From Oryzomonas japonica (lineage in GTDB: Bacteria > Desulfobacterota > Desulfuromonadia > Geobacterales > Pseudopelobacteraceae), in the NCBI RefSeq assembly GCF_008802365.1, contig NZ_VZQZ01000003.1, positions 186,001-250,000 of the forward strand: 64,000 bases of DNA, written 5' to 3'. Below the pieces are notes generated by a model, which did not search any database, was not told the DNA's origin, and saw nothing but the letters and a program-made list of their open reading frames with translations. This document shows positions 27,746 to 36,251 of the stretch, in pieces. Every line of letters begins with the position of its first letter. Position 1 is the first letter of the stretch. A program made the translations under genes and the position numbers.

Positions 27746-30193
27746 ATGAGTGACCGTACGAAAAAACTGGCCATTTTTACCGGCATGCTGCTTGTTTTGC
27801 TCTGTTTCTTCTCGCGCATCCTGTTTACCGACAAGATAATCCGCGCCCCTGACATCATCGGCGAGTTTTACTGGGGGGTACGGGGGATCAGGGATATGAA
27901 GTTCCTCGATATCCTCCCTTCCTGGAGTCTCCAGGCGTCGTGGGACATGATGATCAACAGCGGCTCCTCGGTCGAGGGGGGAGACGTCTCCTTGGCCTTT
28001 CTTGTCTGGAGGAATCTCCTGTTCTGGCTGATTCCCGCTCCGGAGAGCGTGGCCTGGTTCATCGTGCTCCACCTCTTCTTTGGCGCATGCGGCACCTACC
28101 TCTGCTGCCGCGTCATCGGCGCCGGTCGGCTCGCAGCGTTCCTGGGAGGGCTGATATTCGTTCTGGCGCCAGAAAATGCATCGCTCATCAACGCCGGCCA
28201 CGTGATGAAGATCGCTACCATCTGCTACGCCCCTTGGGCCTTCTATTTCCTGGAGCGGGGGTTTCAGACGCGGCGGGTGATTTTTTTCCTTACCACCGCT
28301 TTCGTATTGGCCTTCCAGTTCTTCAACACCCATTGGCAGATCGCGTTCTACACCTGTCTGTGCGTCGGCGCTTACGGCATTTGCCGGTTGCTCGGCATCG
28401 TGGTCGCGGACAAGGAAGAGGGGAAGAAGCTGTTCCCCCGGTTGTTCGGCATGAACATGGTGCTGCTGGTGTTCTTCCTGACCACGGTTGCTATTTCGCT
28501 GCTGCCGCTGGCCAACTGGTCCAAGGATACCAACCGGGGCGTGCAGAGCGGAGCCAACCAGGCGGCTGGCAGCAGTGTTACGAAAGGCGGCTTGGATGTG
28601 GAGGAGGCCATGTCCTGGTCCCTGCCGCCGGAAGAATTGGGGGCCTTTGTCATCCCCGGATTTTTCGGCCTCTCCCGCCAGGAAGCGGGGGATAACCCTT
28701 CAAACATCGCCTCGTATTACTGGGGGAGGATGCGCTTCACCCAGACGGTCAGCTATATGGGGCTGATCCCCTGGCTGTTGCTGCCGTTGCCGCTGATCTT
28801 CCGGCGCGACAAGTATACCTGGCTGTCGCTGGGCGGAATTGTCGGCGGCATCCTGTTCTCCATGGGCAAATACACGCCTTTCTACTGGATGCTGTACAGG
28901 TTTTTCCCTGGAATCAACCATTTCAGGGTGCCCAAGATGATGATGTTCATTCCGGTGCTGGGGCTGGCGATCCTGGCCGCCCGGGGGATTGATCTGATCA
29001 AGGATGAGGAGGTACGCAAAACAAAGGAGTTTTTCCGGTACCTTCTCGGCATTACCGTGCTGCCGATAGTGCTGTTTGTCCTGCTGGGGATAGAACGTGC
29101 GGGAGCGGATCACTGGATGGGGCAATTTATGGATATGCTTGCCCAACCGACCCGTTATGAACAGGGACCGCAACTGGTTGGGCAACGCTGGGCCAACCTG
29201 GTGCGTGAAACGGCCCTTGCCGGCGGGCTGGCTGCGGTCTGCGCCGCAGTGTTCTGGATGCTGAGGAAGCCGCGTCTGGTGGCTGCGGTTCCGTGGTTGT
29301 TGCTGCTGCTGTTTGTCGGCGATACGTGGCGGATCAACGACAAGTTCCTCTTTCTCACGGAAGCCCCGGTCAAGGCAAAAGCGGGTGAGGCATCACCGTT
29401 GCTGAGATTCCTGAAGTCTACCCCGAAGACTTGGCGCGTGTTGCCTATGGACGGCAGCGACCCGATGCAGTACGTATCAGAAGGCATTCCGGTGATGTTC
29501 ACCTCCAATGCGGTTCAGCAGATGCGCTGGCAACAGTTTCTCGACGGTTTTAACCCGCTCGGTCCCATGCCGGATATCGTAAATGTAAAATACCTGATCA
29601 TAGCGAACGAGAGCTATCAACAACAGAAAGGCCTGTTTGGCAATAAATTCGTCCCGGTTTTCACCGCTCCCGGCGGTGCCACGGTTGTTCTTGAAAACCG
29701 CAACGTACTGCCTAAGGGGTGGCTGGTGCCCGCTGTTGCGGTGATCAACGACCCCGCGCAACGGGTGGGAATCATACAAAATCCCGGTTTCAACCCCGCG
29801 GCGGTTGCCCTTGTTGAGTCCCCGCCGCCGATAGCCATGGCCAATCCGGATGGGGCGGTGCCGTTGGTCCGGCAACGTGTGACTGTACCGGTGTACGAGG
29901 GGAATCGTGTTGTGGTAGATGCGGCTGCTCCGGTGAATACTCTGCTTGTCCTGGGTGAAAAGTACTACAAAGGGTGGTACGCCTCTGTGGATGGCAATAA
30001 AGCCGAGATCGTGCCGGTGGATCATATCCTGCGCGGGGTATATCTGACGCCCGGCACCCATCGGGTGGAGTTCGACTTCGATCCGTTGCCGTTCAAGGTC
30101 GGCAAATGGCTGACCCTGGCGTCGTTCGCTCTCTTCGCCGCCATGCTGGGGCGGGAGTGGTGGTTGAGGAGAAGAGTGAAAGGTGAAAGGTGA
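27746..30193 (+). CDS. YfhO-like multi-span membrane protein
   Basis: An 815-residue integral membrane protein. The first 500 residues hold about 10-12 membrane helices with conserved segments such as GLIFVLAPENASLINAGHVMKIATICYAPWAFYFLERG. The rest is a soluble domain ending VLGEKYYKGWYASVDGNKAEI and PGTHRVEFDFDPLPFKVGKW, a typical YfhO C-terminus, then a last helix. YfhO proteins are GT-C-related and linked to glycosylation of wall or lipid-linked polymers. At the end of a polysaccharide locus it may add a lipid-linked sugar outside the cytoplasm. Its final codons and TGA stop are made of GTGAAAG repeats. Confidence 0.82.
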   Translation: MSDRTKKLAIFTGMLLVLLCFFSRILFTDKIIRAPDIIGEFYWGVRGIRDMKFLDILPSWSLQASWDMMINSGSSVEGGDVSLAFLVWRNLLFWLIPAPESVAWFIVLHLFFGACGTYLCCRVIGAGRLAAFLGGLIFVLAPENASLINAGHVMKIATICYAPWAFYFLERGFQTRRVIFFLTTAFVLAFQFFNTHWQIAFYTCLCVGAYGICRLLGIVVADKEEGKKLFPRLFGMNMVLLVFFLTTVAISLLPLANWSKDTNRGVQSGANQAAGSSVTKGGLDVEEAMSWSLPPEELGAFVIPGFFGLSRQEAGDNPSNIASYYWGRMRFTQTVSYMGLIPWLLLPLPLIFRRDKYTWLSLGGIVGGILFSMGKYTPFYWMLYRFFPGINHFRVPKMMMFIPVLGLAILAARGIDLIKDEEVRKTKEFFRYLLGITVLPIVLFVLLGIERAGADHWMGQFMDMLAQPTRYEQGPQLVGQRWANLVRETALAGGLAAVCAAVFWMLRKPRLVAAVPWLLLLLFVGDTWRINDKFLFLTEAPVKAKAGEASPLLRFLKSTPKTWRVLPMDGSDPMQYVSEGIPVMFTSNAVQQMRWQQFLDGFNPLGPMPDIVNVKYLIIANESYQQQKGLFGNKFVPVFTAPGGATVVLENRNVLPKGWLVPAVAVINDPAQRVGIIQNPGFNPAAVALVESPPPIAMANPDGAVPLVRQRVTVPVYEGNRVVVDAAAPVNTLLVLGEKYYKGWYASVDGNKAEIVPVDHILRGVYLTPGTHRVEFDFDPLPFKVGKWLTLASFALFAAMLGREWWLRRRVKGER

Positions 30194-30200
30194 AAGGTGA
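30174..30200. repeat. Short GTGAAAG repeat tract at a gene junction
   Basis: Four direct GTGAAAG-type units. They encode the last residues and stop of the YfhO-like protein and the GTG start of the next gene, which overlap by 4 bases inside the tract. No inverted half is present. Confidence 0.65.
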
Positions 30201-30915
30201 AGAAACCCAGGACGAACTCCGCGCCTATGACCTGCGGGTCCGCCAGCCGAAAGACGGCTACCGTTTCTCCCTCGACCCGCTGCTGCTGTGCGATTTTATC
30301 GAGGCGGGTTCCGTTGGCCGGGTAATCGATCTCGGCACCGGATGCGGGGTTATTCCCCTGATTCTTGCCCGGAAAGCTGCCGGGGCCTCTCTGGTCGGCG
30401 TGGAGTTCCAGGAGGAGGCGGCCGGGTTGGCAATGCGTAATGTCACCCTGAACGGCCTCCAGGAGCGGATCGGGATTATCTGCGACGATATCCTCTCCCT
30501 GCGCGGGAGGTTTCCGGTCTCGTCGTTTGATCTGGTGACCGCCAACCCCCCCTACCGTACACCGGGCAGTGGCCGCATCAGTCCGCGCGCCGGCCGGGAT
30601 CTTGCGCGCCATGAATCGAGCGCCGGCCTGTTCGACTTCCTGTCCGTTGCCAAATACCTGGTAAAACCGTCGGGAGCCATCTGTTTTATCAGCCATCCCT
30701 CGCGGCTGGCGGAGTTTGTCAGCTGTGCCGGGGAGCTCAAGCTTGCGCTGCTCAGGCTCCGCATGGTGCATGGTTCCGCCGCCGCACCGGCAACGATGTT
30801 CTTGGCGCAGCTCGCCAAGGGCAGAAAAGGGGATACGCTGGTTCTGCCGCCGCTCCTTATCCACGATGAGCAGGGGGAGTACTCCTGCGAGGCGCAACGG
30901 ATTCTGGGTGAATAG
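30190..30915 (+). CDS. TrmN6-like N6-adenine methyltransferase (tRNA1(Val) A37 type)
   Basis: A 241-residue SAM-dependent methyltransferase: RFSLDPLLLCDF, SAM-binding VIDLGTGCGVIPLILA, acidic VGVEFQEE, and the catalytic TANPPYRTPGSGRISP with the NPPY motif of N6-adenine or exocyclic-amine methylation. The order matches E. coli YfiC/TrmN6, which methylates A37 of tRNA-Val. GTG start inside a short repeat tract, overlapping the previous gene. It is not obviously connected to polysaccharide synthesis. Confidence 0.88.
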   Translation: MKGEETQDELRAYDLRVRQPKDGYRFSLDPLLLCDFIEAGSVGRVIDLGTGCGVIPLILARKAAGASLVGVEFQEEAAGLAMRNVTLNGLQERIGIICDDILSLRGRFPVSSFDLVTANPPYRTPGSGRISPRAGRDLARHESSAGLFDFLSVAKYLVKPSGAICFISHPSRLAEFVSCAGELKLALLRLRMVHGSAAAPATMFLAQLAKGRKGDTLVLPPLLIHDEQGEYSCEAQRILGE

Positions 30916-30939
30916 CCTTGTCGTATATGACCGGCATAG

Positions 30940-30969
30940 AAAAGGGCGCCCCTCGCAGGGCGCCCTTTT
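30940..30969. terminator. Bidirectional rho-independent terminator
   Basis: A perfect 12-bp stem AAAAGGGCGCCC/GGGCGCCCTTTT with a 6-base loop. A runs on one side and T on the other make it work for both converging genes. Confidence 0.92.
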
Positions 30970-30996
30970 GGTACGGTGTCGGTTTGTGTGCCGCCT

Positions 30997-31863
30997 TTAG
31001 TTCTTGATAAGGAGCACCAACTGCATGGTTTCGCCGTCACCGACCAGGATCGGGAAGCAGAGACCGGTATGGCCCGCAGGTACGGCCAGTCCCCCGGCGT
31101 CGGGACGGATGGTGATCGGAGGGTTGATGTTGACGATCCTGCCGGCCTGAGAGGCCTTGGCGGCGATGTTGCCGCACACCACGTTGACGAATTCCATCAC
31201 GGTGTCTTCGAGAACCTCCTGCGGTTCATTATCCACCGATGTCTCGCGCAGGATCGCCTTGGCCACCGACTTCTGAAGCCCCTGGGAAACCGAGATGATA
31301 AAGCGGGCATCCTGGTCGCCGGACAGGTCCATGGCCGCCATGACGAAGTTGGTGTCCACCGTGGTGACGGCTTGGCATTTTCCGGCCCTGAAGGGGAGCC
31401 CGAGAATACGGGTAATCATCTTGTAGGTCAGGTCTGCGGCCATCTCCCATACTTCGGGATTGGGGATGCCGGCGGGAAGTTCGACCCGTTCGGAGATGTA
31501 CGGCGCCTGGTCGGCCTTGAATTCATTCAGATGCTGTTGAAGCTGCTCGTTGGAGAAGGCGCCCACAAGTACCAGCGCCTCGCCGATGTAGAGGTGGTTG
31601 TTCTTCTGGCGGGTGATGACCTCGTTCAACTGGGTAAGAGTCAGGATACCGATCTCCACCAGCAAATCCCCGAGTTTTATGTCGCGGGAGAGTTGTGCGT
31701 GGTGGGCGCGTTCGATATCGTTCGGCGTTACGTAGCCCATAGCCAGTGCCATCTCGCCAAATTTGAGGTTTTTCTGTTCCTGTAGTTCAATCGCCCTGAG
31801 CAGAGCCTCACGTGAAACGATCCCTTTTTCCACCAGAAACTGCCCGAAAAATTTGACGGCCAT
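30997..31863 (-). CDS. MshEN-like and CheX-like domain protein
   Basis: A 288-residue protein. The first 115 residues contain two helical repeats (FGQFLVEKGIVSREALLRAIELQE, LGDLLVEIGILTLTQLNEVITRQ) like the N-terminal domain of type II/IV secretion ATPases (MshEN), known in some proteins to bind c-di-GMP. The rest (about 125-288) resembles CheX/CheC phosphatases, including EDTVMEFVNVVCGNIAAKA. It could dephosphorylate the CheY-like protein encoded just upstream. The start at 31863 is preferred over an ATG two codons earlier because AAGGGG lies 8 bp before it. Confidence 0.75.
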   Translation of the reverse strand: MAVKFFGQFLVEKGIVSREALLRAIELQEQKNLKFGEMALAMGYVTPNDIERAHHAQLSRDIKLGDLLVEIGILTLTQLNEVITRQKNNHLYIGEALVLVGAFSNEQLQQHLNEFKADQAPYISERVELPAGIPNPEVWEMAADLTYKMITRILGLPFRAGKCQAVTTVDTNFVMAAMDLSGDQDARFIISVSQGLQKSVAKAILRETSVDNEPQEVLEDTVMEFVNVVCGNIAAKASQAGRIVNINPPITIRPDAGGLAVPAGHTGLCFPILVGDGETMQLVLLIKN

Positions 31864-31906
31864 GCACATATCCCCTTGTATCGTGAGTTTATTGGTGCTG
31901 AAAAAA

Positions 31907-32266
31907 TCAGAGATCCCGAAGGATCTTCAGGACGTCGTCGGCCTCGAATGGTTTTGAGATGACATTCTTGGCGCCCAGTTTGAGCGCTTCGGTAAATTTA
32001 TCGCCTACGCCGCCCAAGGAGGTGACCATGACCACCTTGACCTCTTTGTCCAACATCGACAGGCTGCGCAGGGCGGTGAGACCATCCATGCCGGGCATGT
32101 TCATGTCCATGCAGATAATGTCCGGGTCCTCGGCGTGATTCATCTTGATGGCCTCGGCGCCGTTTTTGGCATGTCCGACACACGTGAATTCACCAGATTC
32201 AGAAATGATCTTCTCGAGCTGTCGGGCTACGGAAAGGCTGTCGTCAACGACAAGAACCTTCTTCAT
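31907..32266 (-). CDS. Single-domain response regulator (CheY-like)
   Basis: A 119-residue receiver domain with acidic pocket DD (residues 8-9), phospho-acceptor D54 in ICMDMNMPGMDG, the Thr/Ser switch in MVTSLGG and K105 in ISKPF. There is no output domain, so it acts by protein contact. The start is ATG at 32266 with GGAGGA about 6 bp upstream; the longer in-frame opening to 32452 has no family match. The MshEN-CheX protein lies 43 bp downstream on the same strand. Confidence 0.93.
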   Translation of the reverse strand: MKKVLVVDDSLSVARQLEKIISESGEFTCVGHAKNGAEAIKMNHAEDPDIICMDMNMPGMDGLTALRSLSMLDKEVKVVMVTSLGGVGDKFTEALKLGAKNVISKPFEADDVLKILRDL

Positions 32267-32444
32267 GTGATGTATCCTCCTGATGCGCATTGCGGCCGCT
32301 TCATGCCGGGCTGTCCAAAATTTAATGAGCGGAGCGAATGTACTCGAAAAGTGGTAAAATGTCAAAAATATGTTTGTCTTTAACCGGCCCGTAAAGCATG
32401 TTATATAGGAGCGCCATACCACACTCATAGAAGGAGATTCGTTC

Positions 32445-33458
32445 ATGCGCACACTCTGTCATATCACCTGCAGATCACTGACCCTGATCACTGCATTCAG
32501 TCTGTTCGTTATTTCTGCTTCAGCTGCGGAGTCAGGACCGAAAACAACGCCGGCGCCTGTCGCCGACGCTCTGCTGCGGGGGCCGGTCGCCCGGGTGAAC
32601 GGCACGGATATTCCGGCCGCCGAATTGAAACGGGCCCACAAGATTCTGGAGGCCAGCCAGCCCGTGCGGCAGCTTTCCGCAGATGAACAGAAGGAACTCG
32701 ACACGCGGGTGGTGGACCAACTGGTTTCCGCCGAACTGCTCTACCAGGCGGGCTCGAAGCTGGAGATCAAGGACCTCGACAAGCAGGTGGACGCCAAGAT
32801 CGTACAGAGCAAGGGGCGTTTTGCCAGCGAGGCGGAGTTTGCCAAGGCTATCCAAGCCATTGACATGACAGAAAAGGAACTTCGTGAGTATACCCGCAGG
32901 GACCTGATCATCTCCAATTTCGTCACTTCGACCATTGCCCCCAAGATTGCGATCAGCGAAGAGGAAAGCAAGAAGTTTTACGACCAGAATATGGATAAAT
33001 TCCGGCAGGAGGAAAGGGTGAGGGCCAGCCACATCCTGTGCGGCATAGATACCAAGGCGAGTGCCGAAGAAAAGAAAAAGGCCCGCGAAAAGGCGGAAAA
33101 ATTGCGCAAGGAATTGGCCAAGGGAGCGGACTTCGCCACCCTGGCCAAGGAAAATTCATCCTGCCCCAGCAGCAAGCAGGGGGGGGACCTGGGGTTCTTC
33201 GGCAAGGGGCAGATGGTGCCGCCGTTCGAGCAGGCCGCTTTTGCCCTCAAGCCGGGTGAGATAAGCGATGTGGTCGAAACCCAGTTCGGCTACCACATCA
33301 TCAAGCAAACGGAAAAGACAAAGGCCGAGACCGTGCCTTTCAGCACGGTCCGCCCCCGGATAGAGGACTACTTGAAGAACCAGAAGATTAACGCCGCTGT
33401 GGGCGATTTTCTGACGGAACTCCGGAAGACCGCCAAGGTCGAGATCCTGTTGAAGTAA
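32445..33458 (+). CDS. Periplasmic peptidyl-prolyl isomerase (parvulin / PpiC-SurA type)
   Basis: A 337-residue exported chaperone. A signal peptide (residues 1-28, cleavage near SASAAES) is followed by a SurA-N-like helical domain (VARVNGTDIPAAELKRA), a parvulin domain (about 192-290: RVRASHILCGID, LAKGADFATLAKENSSC, GGDLGFFGKGQMVPPFEQAAFALKPGEIS, TQFGYHIIK) and a C-terminal helix. It assists folding of outer-membrane or periplasmic proteins by isomerising proline bonds. AAGGAG lies about 8 bp before the ATG. Confidence 0.93.
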   Translation: MRTLCHITCRSLTLITAFSLFVISASAAESGPKTTPAPVADALLRGPVARVNGTDIPAAELKRAHKILEASQPVRQLSADEQKELDTRVVDQLVSAELLYQAGSKLEIKDLDKQVDAKIVQSKGRFASEAEFAKAIQAIDMTEKELREYTRRDLIISNFVTSTIAPKIAISEEESKKFYDQNMDKFRQEERVRASHILCGIDTKASAEEKKKAREKAEKLRKELAKGADFATLAKENSSCPSSKQGGDLGFFGKGQMVPPFEQAAFALKPGEISDVVETQFGYHIIKQTEKTKAETVPFSTVRPRIEDYLKNQKINAAVGDFLTELRKTAKVEILLK

Positions 33459-33483
33459 CCGGGGTTCACATCCCGTGACATCG

Positions 33484-33523
33484 AAACGAGGCCGGCCCAG
33501 CGACAGAAGGGCCGGCCTCGTTT
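33484..33523. terminator. Bidirectional rho-independent terminator
   Basis: A perfect 15-bp stem, AAACGAGGCCGGCCC (33484-33498) against its complement (33509-33523), with a 10-base loop. It lies between converging genes and ends one base before the stop codon of the minus-strand gene. Confidence 0.93.
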
Positions 33524-33524
33524 G

Positions 33525-34514
33525 TTACCGTACCGCTTTGGAGGCGAGCCTGGCGCTGCGTCCCGATGAAATCCCCGCAAATCTGATGGCCCCCCAGTAT
33601 TCTCCGGCCCGGTAAATGGCTGCTTCTCCCGCCGGGAGATCGGCGCCGGTTGCGTTTTTCAGCGTGAAGCTGAATGATGGCAGCGGCCCGTTGCCGAAAT
33701 ATTCCTCTTCGGTGGCCATCCGATATTCCGCCAATCGGGCGCGTTGCCCCGCTGCCGGGAGAACGCTGGATCGTTCCGCGGCCGCACCAGCCAGGGATGT
33801 GGGGGATACGCGGATCTGGTAGCCGGCGAAGAACCCGGGCACCTGACCGTAGAGTGTGACCCGGGCGGTTCCCCCGCCGTTACTGCGAATGTCGTAGCAG
33901 GGCGTCCAGCCGGCTTTGCCAATGGCGAAGCGTGCCGTGACCCGCCCATTCCTTGGCGAAACGATCACCCGTGCCACCCGCTCCTCCCCGGCTCCCGCTT
34001 TCCGCGCGGTTGCGATACGGGCGTCGATGCGCCGGATTTCCTGCTCCGCCCTGCGCCGGGCCGTATAAACCGCTTCCAGTTGGGTGATGGCGAAGTCGGT
34101 CCCCAGGCGGATAGACTGCATCGGGTCCGGGTTTGATTTGGTCTTGCGGGGGGCTTTGCCGCTCTGGGACTTGGCGGCGGATTTGAAAATCTCCTCACGC
34201 GTCGCCAGCGTACCCAGTCGATCTTCCTGGCGACTCCTCTGCTCGATCAGGGAAGCGAGCTCCTTTTCTCCCCTGGTGTCCCGGCGGAGCGGCAACATAT
34301 CGACGCGTTGAATGCTGGTGCCCCTCTCCGGCTTGATTCGCACGGTATCTTCCCGCGTGCCGGGCGGCAGGGGGATCTTGACGACGCCCCTGGCGGCGAC
34401 GCCTGCCAGTTCCACGACAGCGCCGTCGGAGAAAAAGGTGACGCTTCTGCTGGCGGCGCCGGCCTCTGCAACGATTATCAGCAGCAGGATGATGACAGAC
34501 AGGAAGAGCTTCAT
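33525..34514 (-). CDS. MuiA-like (DUF4139-type) exported protein
   Basis: A 329-residue protein with a signal peptide (MKLFLSVIILLLIIVAEAGAA), an N-terminal beta-rich region (VTFFSDGAVVELAG, typical of DUF4140), a helical coiled-coil middle (residues about 75-165), and a C-terminal half with GKAGWTPCYDIRS and YGQVPGFFAGYQIRVS. This fits the mucoidy-inhibitor MuiA family, whose function is not established, but it is shorter than the usual 500 or so residues. Start chosen at 34514 with AAAGGA 7 bp upstream. Confidence 0.65.
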   Translation of the reverse strand: MKLFLSVIILLLIIVAEAGAASRSVTFFSDGAVVELAGVAARGVVKIPLPPGTREDTVRIKPERGTSIQRVDMLPLRRDTRGEKELASLIEQRSRQEDRLGTLATREEIFKSAAKSQSGKAPRKTKSNPDPMQSIRLGTDFAITQLEAVYTARRRAEQEIRRIDARIATARKAGAGEERVARVIVSPRNGRVTARFAIGKAGWTPCYDIRSNGGGTARVTLYGQVPGFFAGYQIRVSPTSLAGAAAERSSVLPAAGQRARLAEYRMATEEEYFGNGPLPSFSFTLKNATGADLPAGEAAIYRAGEYWGAIRFAGISSGRSARLASKAVR

Positions 34515-34575
34515 GCGGGTTCCTTTCGGCCCGGATACAATCGTTGGCCGCCCCATGGGGCCGCCAATCTGGTGG

Positions 34576-34604
34576 TTGCACTCGGATGGCGATAAGTATA
34601 TAAT
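34576..34604 (+). promoter_or_regulatory. Predicted sigma-70 promoter of the HEAT-like protein gene
   Basis: TTGCAC (34576-34581), 17-bp spacer, perfect TATAAT (34599-34604), 31 bp before the start codon at 34635. Confidence 0.72.
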
Positions 34605-34634
34605 TCTTCAAATCTTTGTGGAAGGTGATCTGTC

Positions 34635-36203
34635 ATGGCCTTTGATGCCGAAGTGTCGGTTAAAGACATAGTCAATTTTTACATAAAAATCAACGATGCA
34701 TCCAAGGCAAAAAAGGACATCGCCAAACTGTCCGCCAAGGACAAGGCCACCGCTTTCGAGATCATTTCCGCTTCGAACGGCAACCATGACTTCAAGATCG
34801 AGATCGCCAAATATTTCGTCTATGATCTGGATGCCCGGGTCCGGAGAAAGGCCGAGATACTGCTGGAGGACCTGCTCCCCGGTTGGGTTTCCGATCCGGC
34901 GGAAAGTATCCTCAAACTGCTCAAAACGGTGGATACCAAGGGGGGAGCCCATCGCAATGCGGCGATACGGTTCCTTTTCGGCATTATCGATTCCAGTAGC
35001 CTGCGGGATACCTTCATGACCCTGCTCAATAGCAGGAATAGGACCCATATGGCTGAAATAATAGCCATTTTGGAAGCCTATATCGATTCATCGCAAGACG
35101 AGCGCGAACAGGTCAAGATCTTTGACGCCTGCCTGGACATCGTTCTTTCCGATGATGCAGATTATAACATCAAACATCATGCCTCCAACCTGTTGAGCGT
35201 TTTTTTCAAGAAGGTGCAGTCCACCAACCTCGGTGCGGCCCTGCGGCAGAAGTATATCGAGAAGCAGATCGAAAAGGCGGAAGGGGTGTATCGCTACCTG
35301 TGCAGCGGCGCTTCGGGTTTGAATATCACCTTTCTCGAGGACCTGCTGCGCCCCTTGAACGATGGCGGCAAAACGTTCCAACTCAAGATGCTCAACTATT
35401 TCAAATTTGTATTGGAAAAGGCGCGGAACCCTGAAGAAGCCGACACGGTCATGGATATCTATCCGGATTATTGGAACAACGATGAAGTGCCCAAGGAAGA
35501 AAAACTCAAGGGGATTTGCCGCCGCATCATCGCAGCGGTCGAAGAGTTATGGGATGTGAGCGATGAGCCCGAGGTCCGCGGGCTCATCATCAAGATCATC
35601 TATGGCGAATATGCCGACAAACATGACCTGCTGGAACAGATCAGGGCGAAGCTGGATACGGAAACGCTCAGCGAGGCCGCACGGGAGAAGATTGCCCTTA
35701 TGCTCCACTGTTTCTTGCTTCCGGGAGAGAACGACGCGCTCAAACTACTGGCCGCCAATATACTGATCTTCAAGCTGCAGGACACCCGGAATCGAACCGC
35801 GGCCCTCGATTATCTCACCTCTTACGCCGAAAACAAGAATCTCAACTACGCCGAAAAGGGGAGCATCGCGACGGTGATGGAGTCGCTGCTCAACGAGAAA
35901 CGGCTGGTGGAGGACCTGCGGAACATGGCCCGGTATATCCTTTTTCTTACCGGTCCTGAGAGGTTCGATACCGCGGAGGAGCAAAAGGCCGTTCTCGGCC
36001 ACATTCGACGTTTGGCCGAGGGGGGGGAGGGGTTTTCCAGTCAGATTGCCGTACAGCGGGTTCTGGAATCGCTGGAGGTTTTCTCGAAATCGGAGACGGC
36101 AACGGAAAAACTCAAGATGGCTGCGCACTACCTGGAGTTCAAAATCCGCAAGCCCGATGAAAATCCCACCTGGGATAAGATCGGCGCGTCGCCGCAGGGG
36201 TGA
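34635..36203 (+). CDS. HEAT-like helical repeat protein, unknown function
   Basis: A 522-residue, almost wholly helical, soluble protein with no signal peptide. Successive 30-40-residue helix pairs (for example DARVRRKAEILLEDLLPG, GAHRNAAIRFLFGIIDSS, SLRDTFMTLLNSRNRTHMAEIIAIL) suggest HEAT- or ARM-like repeats, which serve as protein-binding scaffolds. No catalytic motif is visible. It has its own strong promoter and GGAAGG near the ATG. It faces the mnmA operon tail-to-tail; no clear terminator was seen in the 48 bp between. Confidence 0.7.
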   Translation: MAFDAEVSVKDIVNFYIKINDASKAKKDIAKLSAKDKATAFEIISASNGNHDFKIEIAKYFVYDLDARVRRKAEILLEDLLPGWVSDPAESILKLLKTVDTKGGAHRNAAIRFLFGIIDSSSLRDTFMTLLNSRNRTHMAEIIAILEAYIDSSQDEREQVKIFDACLDIVLSDDADYNIKHHASNLLSVFFKKVQSTNLGAALRQKYIEKQIEKAEGVYRYLCSGASGLNITFLEDLLRPLNDGGKTFQLKMLNYFKFVLEKARNPEEADTVMDIYPDYWNNDEVPKEEKLKGICRRIIAAVEELWDVSDEPEVRGLIIKIIYGEYADKHDLLEQIRAKLDTETLSEAAREKIALMLHCFLLPGENDALKLLAANILIFKLQDTRNRTAALDYLTSYAENKNLNYAEKGSIATVMESLLNEKRLVEDLRNMARYILFLTGPERFDTAEEQKAVLGHIRRLAEGGEGFSSQIAVQRVLESLEVFSKSETATEKLKMAAHYLEFKIRKPDENPTWDKIGASPQG

Positions 36204-36251
36204 TGCCGAACCGTGATCACCCGCCCGAGGGATGCCTTCCCTGTCCGGCTG

